In this document: positions 8,915 to 17,115 of the stretch, piece after piece | Numbering within the stretch: the first letter of the stretch is position 1 | How the letters are laid out: every line of letters begins with the position of its first letter | From: Hypsibius dujardini | Lineage: Eukaryota > Tardigrada > Eutardigrada > Parachela > Hypsibiidae | Assembly: GCA_001579985.1 (NCBI GenBank) | Contig: LRSR01007916.1 | Span: forward strand, 1-22,509 | Direction of reading: 5' to 3' | DNA: 22,509 nt | Position numbers and translations under genes: made by a program | The notes under the pieces: model-generated | What the model was told of the DNA's origin: nothing | Database searches by the model: none | The model's input: only the letters and a program-made list of their open reading frames with translations

Positions 8915-10658
8915 TCAGCACAAGTCCGTACTACAAGCAGCGCCGCATGTTTGCTGGGTACGAATGTATATCGAAATTCCGGCGTCGGGAGGACACGGAA
9001 GACCAGGGTTCATAGTCAGTAAGCGAGCCAAGTCAGTGATGCCGTATCCTCCGACGATGCCTTCGCAAGTGTCTCCGGGATTAACAACCGCCGTACAGGT
9101 TGGTCCGTCGTGCTGCTGTAACGTGTAAGAGGTTGTCTGGCTTGGTTCCGCTGCTGGATCTGAAATCGGAACAATAAAATTAGGTGCCAAAAAAATTCAG
9201 CAAAGGGAACATCCATTTATTACGTCATTAATTTTTATTAGGCGACCCGACACCCCGTCCCCTAACGTCAGAGTTTGTCAGAACTTTTTTAACACCCCGT
9301 AGATCTTCAGTTTCTGACGTCAGAAACCAAGGACCCCTTCCATTACAAAAAAAAACGTGAAATGTATCTTTATCACTCCTAATGAGGCCTGTCCTCCACC
9401 AGGTCGCTACGCAGCCAGTCCGTTCCCAGGTCTGTAGCGGGATCAGCAGGAACTGGAACTGGAACTTTTGGGCCTCTGACGTAACGAATTGGAGGGGGGA
9501 GAAACCGATCAGGAAACACCTTGGGGAATTGGGGAAACACCTTGCCGGCATTTTCAAGGGATGTGTAATGCTCGAAAAAACTAGGAATTGGCGCAGAAAT
9601 TCCAAAATTAATAATTTCTAAGCCTACTGGGTTCCCCAAAGCTGACATCAGAACGCCGGCCTACCCCCCGCCCCGTCCAGTCAGAGTTCGTCAGGTATTT
9701 TTTGACCCCCACCCCCCTAACCAATACTGACGTAATAAATGGATGGTCCCAAAGATGATTTGGTGGCTTGCTTACCTTCAACTTTATCATTATCAGGTGG
9801 AGCATTATCAGGAACAGAATCGTGCTCATGAACGGGCTCAGGAACATGAGTCTGTTCTTGAACTGCATTAGGAACGGGAACATGTTCGTGAACGGGTTCG
9901 GGAACGGGAACATTTTCGTGAACGGGTTCGGGAACAGGAACATGTTCGTGAACGGGTTCGGGAACGGGAACATGTTCGTGAACGGGTTTGGGAACGGAAA
10001 CATGTTCGTGAACGGGTTCGGGAACAGGAACGTGTTCGCGAACAGAATCAGGAACATGTTTGTGAACAGCTTCAGGAACGGCGACAGTTTGCTATAATAA
10101 CACGCATGGGTACTCCTTTGTTCAAGCTAAACTACGACTCGATGAGGAAGAGGAACGGTGTGCTCACAAACGCTTCGCAGTGATCGCCGTCTTCGTTTCG
10201 TCCATCGGTGAAACAGTTGCGCTTATCACCCTGATCTACCGGTTCCATTAAAGAAAAAAATAGAACACATACCGGTCAGGCTCGCTTAAATACCGAGTAA
10301 TCCACGAGAGTTCAGAAACTTACGAAGACTCTTATGGGGCTCCGCTGCAGATGGAACTGCGTCTACGGGATTTGCATCCTCTGTGGCTCCTGAAACAGAA
10401 GTATATATTTATAAACTGAACACTTAATTAATAAAAAAAATTAATTTAATTATTGGAAGGTAGAGAGAGTTAATAGTTACAATTTTAAATTTAAATAAAA
10501 TAAATCAAATTACGTATGACGATGCGGGGATGACGAGTCGTGGTTGTTGCCGCGGAATCGGGTCGAATCGGATAGAACATGAAGACTGTCGATCCCAGTA
10601 ACGCAGCCAGAAAAGCAACACCAATCGCTATCGTCGGAATGTTTCCAAACGAGGACAT
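8915..10658 (-). CDS. Chimeric membrane-anchored LysM protein with VPEP repeat
   Basis: Preferred splicing: 10514-10658, 10324-10389, 10168-10235, 9776-10091 and 8915-9159 (145+66+68+316+245 nt), giving 279 residues in one frame. Exon 1 gives a short tail and a membrane helix at about residues 8-29, then YP. Exon 3 encodes a cut-off LysM start (residues 78-93: NCFTDG, NEDGDHCEAF). Exon 4 is a repeat domain of VPVPEPVHEH units (residues 94-198). Exon 5 holds a complete LysM (residues 220-279: NPGDTC, GYGITDLARL, MNPGLPC; six cysteines; end DLC). If the donor at 10166-10167 is not used, exon 3 runs to a TAG at 10132-10134 and makes a 104-residue protein with only the broken LysM. The coherent phases (1-1, 1-0, 0-1, 1) favour the long form. 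Deletion-fusion of two tandem genes is my inference. Confidence 0.65.
9205..9750. mobile_element. TIR-bounded non-autonomous element in an intron
   Basis: Inverted ends of 23 bp face each other: GGGAACATCCATTTATTACG at 9205 and its complement ending GGATGGTCCC at 9750 (about one or two mismatches). The element is 546 bp and occupies all but 70 nt of intron 4 of the surrounding gene. That residual length fits the array's other short introns, so it is an insertion. GC-rich blocks with CAGAGTTYGTCAG recur near both ends. Inside, a minus-strand frame of 89 codons (9379-9648) is open. Confidence 0.7.
9795..10075 (-). repeat. 30-bp coding minisatellite (VPVPEPVHEH)
   Basis: Tandem 30-bp units (plus strand like GGAACGGGAACATGTTCGTG) keep the minus frame open. 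They encode about seven 10-residue units VPVPEPVHEH with variants (VSVPKPVHEH, VPVPNAVQEQ), after two shorter units. Preserved period and frame support translation as a stiff Pro-rich stalk. Other frames that stay open through it are by-products. Confidence 0.8.
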
Positions 10659-10755
10659 GCTTTTTATGTGAGACAAAGTTTATAAAGCAACAATTTCACC
10701 AGCGAAAAAATACAGTGCGGAAATGAGAAAGAGATCACAAAAAGGGGAAATTGAT

Positions 10756-10843
10756 GTGCCAAAAAGAGAAACGAGGAGAAAGAACTAGTTGGCATGGATG
10801 GCAGACGGATTTTTTTGCCGTTGGCGCCTAAATTCAATTGGCA
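10756..10843 (-). promoter_or_regulatory. Conserved upstream module with TTGGC half-sites (gene 8915-10658)
   Basis: On the plus strand: GTGCCAA at 10756, ACTAGTTGGCA at 10784, TTGGCG at 10821 and ATTCAATTGGCA at 10832, 98-185 bases above the ATG. It matches the module at 7228-7313 in order and spacing. A further GTGCCAA lies near 10888. Interpreted as a shared promoter element. Confidence 0.5.
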
Positions 10844-10982
10844 TTGTGGACAATGAAATTAGATAATGCGCCAGGCTCAAGCGCTGTAATGTGCCAAAAA
10901 AAAATTGTAATTGACCAGAAAGATAAATTCAGACTTTTTTTATTTTAAAATTAGTCCTATATAAGGGTGATCTATCAAAATT

Positions 10983-11429
10983 ATTTCATTGGTGTGGCTC
11001 TGAAGAAAATTACAAAGTCCGGAACGCACTGCAAGATTCCATTTTTTCAATGATTTTCGGACAAAGCTTGATTTCATGATTTTCAACATTTTTCCTCTTC
11101 AAATTCAATTTGGAAGCGATTGGCATAAGCAGAATAATTTTTGGATGTAAGGGGGCGGAGCTATAGACCAGTTTCAGTCCAAACCAAAAACTTCCGAGTG
11201 ACATTCTAGAAAGGACCCATAGCTCCGCCCCTGACGTAGATAAAAAGATTCGGCTGATACCAATCGATTCCAATTTGAATTTGGAGAGAAATCATGAAAT
11301 CGAACCTTGTCCGAAAATCGTAATTTACGATGAAATTCAGGGGAAATGGAATCTTGCAGTGTTTTTCGAACTGCGCAATACTTCCAAAAAATAAATAATC
11401 TTCAGAGCCACACCGATGAAATTTAAATT
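10983..11429. mobile_element. Foldback (MITE-like) element, family 1, longest copy
   Basis: Long imperfect inverted repeat, about 447 bp. The outer ends are ATTTCATTGGTGTGGCTCTG and its complement at about 11405-11429. The inner arms hold ATTTTCGGACAA, AGCGATTGGCATAAGCAGAA and AAGGGGGCGGAGCTAT, mirrored by ATAGCTCCGCCCC and ACCAATCGATTCC. It sits between the orphan exon at 11522 and the next gene, where the missing exons of the former would be expected. Confidence 0.75.
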
Positions 11430-11521
11430 TAAATTTAAATAATAAATAATAAATAATAAATAATAAAAATAATTTAATTAGGGACATTTTTCCTTCCTCG
11501 GTTTGAGGAGAGAGTCTCTAC

Positions 11522-11753
11522 CTTTAGTGCGTGACGTGTGATGGGAATGTTCCGCTGATTCTGTTCTCGGATAGAAAAGGAACAGCGCTCCAATGAGAAG
11601 AACGACCAGAAGAAGAACGACGATCGGAACGAAGAAACGCGCCAAGAAACCTTTCTTCCGCACAGGGAACGCAGAGGAAATATTTAAGAGTTGGCTGTGC
11701 GACTCAGTCGATCTCGACTCCCACGCATCCAACGGATTATACTCAATCGTCAT
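11522..11753 (-). pseudogene. Orphan first exon of a LysM-array gene
   Basis: A typical array first exon: 77 codons plus one base, starting MTIEYNPLDAWESR. It has a helix at about residues 41-62 (VPIVVLLLVVLLIGALFLF), then YPR, and ends AAAG before GTAGAG, a phase 1 donor. It equals in length (232 nt) and closely resembles exon 1 of the gene at 17116-18317. No LysM exon follows before the next first exon at 10658; a foldback element lies in the gap. Either the gene has lost its 3' part, or this exon is an alternative promoter/first exon splicing to exons at 10389 or 10235, which accept phase 1. An intact upstream motif and open frame keep the second option alive. The inner Met was chosen by homology. 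Confidence 0.7.
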
Positions 11754-11865
11754 GATCAAACCGAGAGAAAAAAAAACGGAACAAAGAAACGCAGACGACA
11801 CCAAGGAAAATGTTATTCCGGTGCGGACAGAGACGTTACGAAGAATGCAAACGCAGTCGAGTTCA

Positions 11866-11933
11866 TTTTGCCTGGAGTGTTTATATATATTTTTTATAAC
11901 AAACGCAGTGCTCCTGGAGACCTTGAGGCCTTC
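11866..11933 (-). promoter_or_regulatory. Conserved upstream motifs of the orphan exon
   Basis: Minus strand CTCCAGGCAAAA (plus 11866-11877), with a TATATATAAA run immediately upstream and the block CTCCTGGAGACCTTGAGGCC (plus, from 11911). The gene at 18317 has the same two blocks 46 bases apart. Position 113 bases above the ATG suits a core promoter or transcription start. Confidence 0.45.
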
Positions 11934-11939
11934 AGTTAG

Positions 11940-12153
11940 TTACGGCACAGGTTGAGAAAATAGGTTCTGCATTTATTAGGCACCAACCAACCGAAAAGGA
12001 AACCCAACAAAAAACGGTCAAAAGAAGAGAATTTTGTTAGAAGAAATCATGACTGAATTATGACTTAAATAATTACTTAATTATGGCTAAAAATAATTAC
12101 GTAATTATAAACACCCAATTATTACTATTATTAGTATTAAAAAATGGTTGTTT
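11940..12153. other. AT-rich intergenic stretch
   Basis: Probably the 3' untranslated region of the gene ending at 12154. An AATAAA on the minus strand (plus TTTATT at 11972-11977) is a possible poly(A) signal. Short AATTA repeats at 12055-12140. Nothing else seen. Confidence 0.4.
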
Positions 12154-12966
12154 TTAGCATAATTCTTTGGTGCACTCCGTGCCGCAGCCTTGGCCCTTGC
12201 GGATGACGATGTTGTGTCCGACCGTCATGAGGGCGCCATCACCGGGACACTTGAGGCCGGGATTCATCTCCATCAACCGAGCGACGCTGGTGATTCCGTA
12301 TCCGCCGACAAAAGCTTCGCAATGGTCGCCCTCGTTCACTCCGGCGTAGCATTTGGGCTCGTTATCATCCGCCACAGGAACATTGGGAACCGCGACTATC
12401 GCATCTATAATTGGCACATTCTCGTAATGACTTAAAATGTTCCCATGCACATTTGGGTTCGGTTCAGTTCGGTTCGGTTCGAACGTACCGGTATTCTTCA
12501 CCGCAACAGGAGTGCCGTCCTCTTTCACGGCTACCGGGACCGAAATTGTACCGAAAAAGAAGAACATGAATGAAGAACAAAACGATAATGGTCGGTGGCT
12601 GTTTTCGAACAGAAAAAAAAACTCGATTTCGCTCCAGCGCCTAAATTCATTTCTGCAAGCATTTTCAACTGTTTTTTAACGACAATTTTCCCATATTTAA
12701 TTTTTTTGCGGATTGTTTTTTAAATGTCTTTCAAAAAAGTTCTTTTGTGTAATCCAAGAAATAAAGCATGAAAGTTGGAACTTACGTAGAAACACAGGAT
12801 GAGGGTCCGCTGGCTCAGCGCGCTCCTGCCGCGGATACAAGAGGAAGATCGCTCCGCCCACCAGCAACAGACCAAGGATGATGAGGACGATCGTGGGACC
12901 ACGCTCCCCGAATCGTTGTCTCAGCGTTGCGTGGGCCGAATCCAGCAGATCGTACTTCTGTGGCAT
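12154..12966 (-). CDS. Membrane-anchored LysM protein without microexon
   Basis: Spliced model: 12786-12966, 12489-12530 and 12154-12404 (181+42+251 nt), giving 157 residues. All junctions are phase 1. Exon 1 starts MPQKYDLLDS; helix at about residues 23-44 (GPTIVLIILGLLLVGGAIFLL), then YPR. The middle exon is a 42-nt linker (VKEDGTPVAVKN). The last exon has a Val/Pro linker and the LysM domain, residues 93-157 (NEGDHCEAF, GYGITSVARL, MNPGLKC, RKGQGC; six cysteines; end ELC). That domain is nearly identical to the one at 5126, so they are recent paralogues in this part. A further 18-nt in-frame candidate exon lies at 12623-12640, with a weak donor. Glycan binding is inferred from the family. 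Confidence 0.8.
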
Positions 12967-13503
12967 GACGGCTCTACTTTCAGGGTATGGTTCTGTTCGA
13001 AAAGAATCGCGAGTTTTAGAAAATGCAAACTACCGCGTGTGTGTGTGTGTGTATGTGTCTGTCTGTCTGTCTGTGTTGTGCAACTGGTTGTCGGGGCGAA
13101 GACTGCAGCCGTAACAAAAGAAAATGTCAGTTCCGCCGAGAGCGCCCCCTACAGTGGTGGTTATGAGAAAGGGCCAGCGGCTGCTTGTGGCTGCAAGTTT
13201 CTTGTGACTGCAAGTACTGACTCGAAGCGATTGAGACATAAGGCCCCCACTCAAGGTACAGTATTATTTTATTTAGTTGAGTAAAGTCTAGACAAGGCAA
13301 ACTAAACGTGATAAAAAAATCCTGAACCAGAACAAGCATACTTTATTTGTATTTATTTGTATCAATAGATCTTTATTCATATTACACTGTCTGTTTCATG
13401 TGAAACACAAATGCAGAATTTCCCGTTCACTTTCGAGCGAAGTGTTCACAATAAAAAGATACAAAAGGCACACCCCGCTAAGCGAAAATTGTCCGTCTAA
13501 TGT
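12967..13503. other. Intergenic stretch with (GT)n repeat and poly(A) signals
   Basis: A (GT)n/(CTGT)n microsatellite at about 13034-13075 lies just upstream of the gene starting at 12966. At 13342-13377 three minus-strand AATAAA hexamers (plus TTTATT at 13342, 13352, 13372) suit 3' end formation of the gene ending at 13504. No coding exon recognised. Confidence 0.55.
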
Positions 13504-14481
13504 TTAGCAGGCTGTCTCAGTGCAGGTACCTCCGCAAGGGTAGTCCCGTCGGATGTAGATCACCTTTCCAATGATCATATCGTCGCACTGAATGCCAAAG
13601 TTCATCTGCTTGAACCGCTTAAGGCTGTAAATTCCATACCCTGCCACGATGCCCTCGCAAGTATCGCCTTTTTGTATAACCACGTGACAAGTTGGCCGAA
13701 GGAGGGGCCACTCGGGATACATGTTCACCTTCTCATCTTCGTCCTCTGAAAATTGTAGCGAGATTTTACACAGTTTTAACCAAGTTGTCTTTGTCTGTGT
13801 TGTACAAATATCTGTCGTCGGCCTGTCTGTGTCTGTACAAATATCTGTCGTCGGCCTGTCTGTGTCTGTACAAATATCTGTCGTCGGCCTGTCTGTGTCT
13901 GTGTCTGTGTCTGTGTCTGTGTCTGTGTCTGTGTCTGTGTCTGTGTCTGTGTCTGTGTTAGTGTACCTAATCTATATTAAAAAACTTGCCTGTGCTGTTG
14001 TCGTTTTTCAGCTTCGGGACAACTGCCTTCGGTGGGGATGGATCTTCCGTATACGGTTTTGCGGGTGGGACCGTCGGCAATTTCGCGAGGAACTAGAGAT
14101 AGAACCAAGAACAACACATACGATCAATCAATCAATTACTGATTCAATTAATCAATCGGCAAGTTGAATTCAAACTTACGTACTCCAACGGTTGATGTCT
14201 TCCGTCTAAAAGGCAAGAGGAAAAATAACTAAACAAATATAACATTACGATAAAATGATAAGTTTTTTTGAATTAAACGTACGCCGTATTGCATAATCCG
14301 CAGCGATGCTTCGGATGGAGTTGAGCGACCTGTTTGGGTAAAAGTAGCAGACGGTCCCCATCAACAGTGCCAGGCAGACAAGGGTCTCCACGGTGAAGAC
14401 GACCGCCGGGGCGCGAACCCAGACGCGACGGATCCAGGATGACTGCTGATTATCAAGCTTGTACACGTTCTTCCCCGACAT
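13504..14481 (-). CDS. Membrane-anchored LysM protein with divergent LysM and a GC-AG intron
   Basis: Spliced model: 14283-14481, 14180-14205 (26-nt microexon), 13990-14092 and 13504-13745 (199+26+103+242 nt), giving 189 residues. Phases are 1, 0, 1. Helix at about residues 25-48 (VVFTVETLVCLALLMGTV), followed by CYFYPN. Exon 3 is a long Pro/Lys linker. Its donor reads ACAG|GCAAGT, a GC donor: nearby GT choices either break the phase or follow an in-frame TAG. The LysM domain, residues 129-189, has QKGDTCEGI, GYGIYSLKRF and IYIRRD, but MNFGIQC where paralogues have MNPGL; it ends TAC rather than LC. It is the most divergent member, so ligand specificity may differ. Intron 3 carries a long TGTCTG repeat. 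Confidence 0.78.
13783..13965. repeat. Minisatellite plus (TGTCTG)n in an intron
   Basis: Three near-perfect copies of a roughly 42-bp unit containing TACAAATATCTGTCGTCGGC are followed by about fifteen TGTCTG hexamers. The repeat fills most of intron 3 of the gene at 13504-14481, next to its GC donor. Confidence 0.9.
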
Positions 14482-15281
14482 GACAGACAGGAAAACTCAA
14501 CTCTCGTACGTGAATACAAGAGAGCGAAAAATGTATTTATTAGACGATGAAGCTAAAACGAGCTTTACGGTTCATGCATTCTAAAAGAGCATGCAGCAGG
14601 CCTCGTACGAATATGCAAACAATGGCTGAGTAGAAATCGAACTTCTGCCCAGGGTTAATTTCTTTAGCAGCCGAAAATGAAACGAAAATCAAAGCGGTTG
14701 AATAATAATTCACCTCGACACCCTTTGGGGCATGAAAAAAGGTTGCGAAAATAACGAAAATAACGCCACCAGGCCTCACCGACTGCAATGTTACGGTGTA
14801 ATTTTTTTTTAAATTAAATTATTTTAATTTATTTTAATTTATTTTAATTTATTTTAATTTATTTTAATTTATTTTAATTTATTTTAATTTATTTTAATTT
14901 ATTTTAGTGTACTGAAATGCGTTTCAAATGATTTTTACTAATATTTTTTATACAAATAATTTATAATATGTTTAACTGAATCAGCCTGGGATCATTCTAA
15001 TTACTATTCTGATTAAAAAAATTAAAAAAAACAACCACAAACAGGATATTAAAGAGTATTTACATATTACAGACTTTTGTTTTATCAAGTCAACTCGATG
15101 GAGCACGGCTGACTGTTTTATTATTATTACTGCGAGGCTCAGGCAAGTATATTCGTATGACAAGTACACACACACTCATCGTGCGGTAGTCCACGAGGAA
15201 GACTGATATCATAATCCTAATAAAACCGGAGAACCAATGGAACAATTTTGTGTTAACGTTAGTGTACAGAACATGTCTGTA
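14482..15281. other. Intergenic stretch with ATTTTAATTT decamer array
   Basis: 14811-14905 holds about nine tandem ATTTTAATTT units. 14482-14800 is the upstream region of the gene starting at 14481; neither class of conserved upstream motif was found there. 14910-15280 is AT-rich with nothing recognised. Confidence 0.6.
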
Positions 15282-15524
15282 TGAGGAGAAATCTCTATTT
15301 CGGCTCACCCTCCACTTGGTCGATAAATCGGCTCACTCATTCATTTCTCTTTGATAGCAGCTGCTTGATTGTTTGATTTGCAGAAGTGATTTGCAGAAGT
15401 GCATAACATACTGGAATACAATACAGCAATCAAACAATCAAGCACCTGCGATGAAAGAGAAATCCATGAGTGAACCGATTTATGAACCAACTGGAGGGTG
15501 AGCCGAAGTACAGACTTTGTCTCA
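15282..15524. mobile_element. Foldback MITE family 2, copy 1 (TA-flanked)
   Basis: A 243-bp palindrome-like element between TA dinucleotides (15280-15281 and 15525-15526). Arms hold TTTCGGCTCACCCTCCA, GATAAATCGGCTCACTCAT and GCTTGATTGTTTGATT in opposite senses. No coding capacity. TA target and short inverted ends suggest a Tc1/mariner-related non-autonomous element. It lies 43 bases past the stop of the LysM gene at 15568. Confidence 0.75.
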
Positions 15525-15567
15525 TACTAAAGATCCGTTCTTGCAGTTGATTCTGCCTGCTGGACTT

Positions 15568-15863
15568 TTAGCATAAATCCTTATTGCAGGGATTGCCGCA
15601 AGTCTGGCCTCTGCGGATGTATAAGGTAGTTCCGACCGCAGGTGGACAGGGGAGACCCGGATTCATAGCCAGCAGGCGGGCCACGTCCGTGATGTCGTAC
15701 CCGCTGACTATGCCTTCGCATGTGTCTCCTACATTGACGACTGCTGTGCAGGTTGGTCCGTCGTCTGGCGCTAATGTATAAGGAGGTGACTGGACCGCTT
15801 CTGGAACTGCATATGGAAGTACTTGAACATCTAAGCGAAACTTACGCAAACACAGACAGACAC

Positions 15864-15916
<53 letters not shown>

Positions 15917-16655
15917 ACGAACACTTTCGGGTCTAATCAAACACGCCTCTTATGCTTCTTCATACAGTAGGACTTCAATACACAGCACACAATGTCACGT
16001 TTATGAAACCTAGAATTGATATTACGCTTACCTTTATTCTTTTTCGGCGCCTGATTCGCAACGAAGTTGTTCTGTAATATAATTGCGGTAGACCTTTTTG
16101 TCTCGTCAACTTTTCATTTAAGAGTTTGAAACATTAAATCAGCTAAACACTCAATCAATCGCAATCATCGATCAACCGAATCTGATTGAAAACCCAGTAT
16201 CAACCAATCAACGGCCGACACGACGGTATAAAGCGTAAATATCTAGACAATTTTTTTCCAGAATCCTCTTTCCAGAATCACGCATGCATCATTCTCACGA
16301 TATGCTCACCGGTTTTGCAGTCTTCTTTTCCACGCCTAAAAGGAAAATCGACATTAGCGAGATAGAAGTTTCATCCCACACAGCTGCACGCTTGACCATT
16401 CCCATTCTGGTTGTGTGTATTTGCCAGGATGAACGTACTTGAAACCCTTCGTGCCTTGGTTGGTTCATTCGATGGATACAGGACCAAAATTGTACCCAGA
16501 AGTAAACTAAGACAAACAGCTGCCTCAACCGAGAAAACGATTGTTGGAGCGCGAACACATAAGCCGTGCTTCAACCCAGCCAACGATGTCAGGTTCGAGG
16601 TGTGACGATTCTCTTCACTTCTGGAGGAGTCAACTTTTCTCTGTCTCGTCGACAT
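15568..16655 (-). CDS. Membrane-anchored LysM protein, GDTC subtype
   Basis: Spliced model: 16439-16655, 16310-16335 (26-nt microexon), 16032-16071 and 15568-15830 (217+26+40+263 nt), giving 181 residues. Phases 1, 0, 1. A 36-residue basic tail (MSTRQRKVDSSR) leads to a helix at about 37-60 (VFSVEAAVCLSLLLGTILVL), then YPS. The tail and helix resemble the gene at 13504-14481 (shared VRAP and VC motifs). The LysM domain, residues 122-181, has NVGDTCEGI, DITDVARLL, MNPGLPC and IRRGQTC; six cysteines; end DLC. It is closest to the C-terminal LysM of the gene at 8915. Intron 3 contains a (GACA)n microsatellite. Glycan binding and type II topology are inferred. Confidence 0.84.
15850..15915. repeat. 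(GACA)n microsatellite in an intron
   Basis: About fifteen CAGA units within intron 3 of the LysM gene at 15568-16655, ending a few bases above the LysM exon acceptor. Confidence 0.95.
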
Positions 16656-17115
16656 GGCAGACGAAAGAATTGAAGATCCTTCACTTTCCCGTTGAATTTA
16701 ACAGAATAACGAAATAAATTTCAATCACGGACGAAGTTGCAGTGTGAGTGAAGAAAACAATTATGCCGGGAGTCTTTCCTTTTGTGCTTAACTTCAGCGG
16801 CATTCTTTTTTTGGAGCCTTTGGGCCAAATTCGATTTTGAAAATTACAAAAGAGAAGAGTGAATTCGAGTGGAGCGCCAGTCGAGCGGGAAATGCCGACT
16901 GCGCTTTTGGCGAAATCATAAAAGTGATTTTAACTGTATCGCATTTTCTAAAAAAATCGGCTGCATCCAAGGCTTTAAATTTGACACTTTGAGAGATCGA
17001 TCAAATTCTCCAGAATGCACAAGGCCACAGACAGTTCGCAAAAAAAGTCAACAGCTGCAGAAGAAAATTTAAATTTTTTATATTTTTTAAAATTTTTAAA
17101 ATTTAACTTTTCAAA
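16656..17115. promoter_or_regulatory. Upstream region with conserved CTCCCGGC motif
   Basis: Minus strand CTCCCGGCATAA (plus 16761-16772) lies 106 bases above the ATG at 16655. Just upstream, toward higher coordinates, is a block GTTAAGCACAAAAGGAAAGA, shared with the region above 20191. Matching motifs occur upstream of 11753, 18317 and 20191. 16800-17115 has no recognised gene and ends in AT-rich sequence that is probably the 3' untranslated region of the gene ending at 17116. Confidence 0.4.

Noticed and set aside
9608-10057. Minus frame with FPNPFTNMFPF repeats
   Set aside because: Same DNA as the VPVPEPVHEH repeat in another frame; only the VPEP frame connects by splice sites and phase to the LysM exons.
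13138-13158. GAGCGCCCCCTACAGTGG, which resembles part of a CTCF site
   Set aside because: Only the core matches by eye, in one copy and between repeats; too weak without a matrix scan.
13692-14167. Plus-strand frames rich in Val-Cys-Leu-Ser
   Set aside because: Translation of the TGTCTG repeat in an intron of the minus-strand LysM gene.
15831-15924. N-terminal extension of the LysM exon at 15568 through VCLSVCLS
   Set aside because: It reads through the GACA microsatellite; the acceptor at 15831-15832 and phase agreement place this in an intron.
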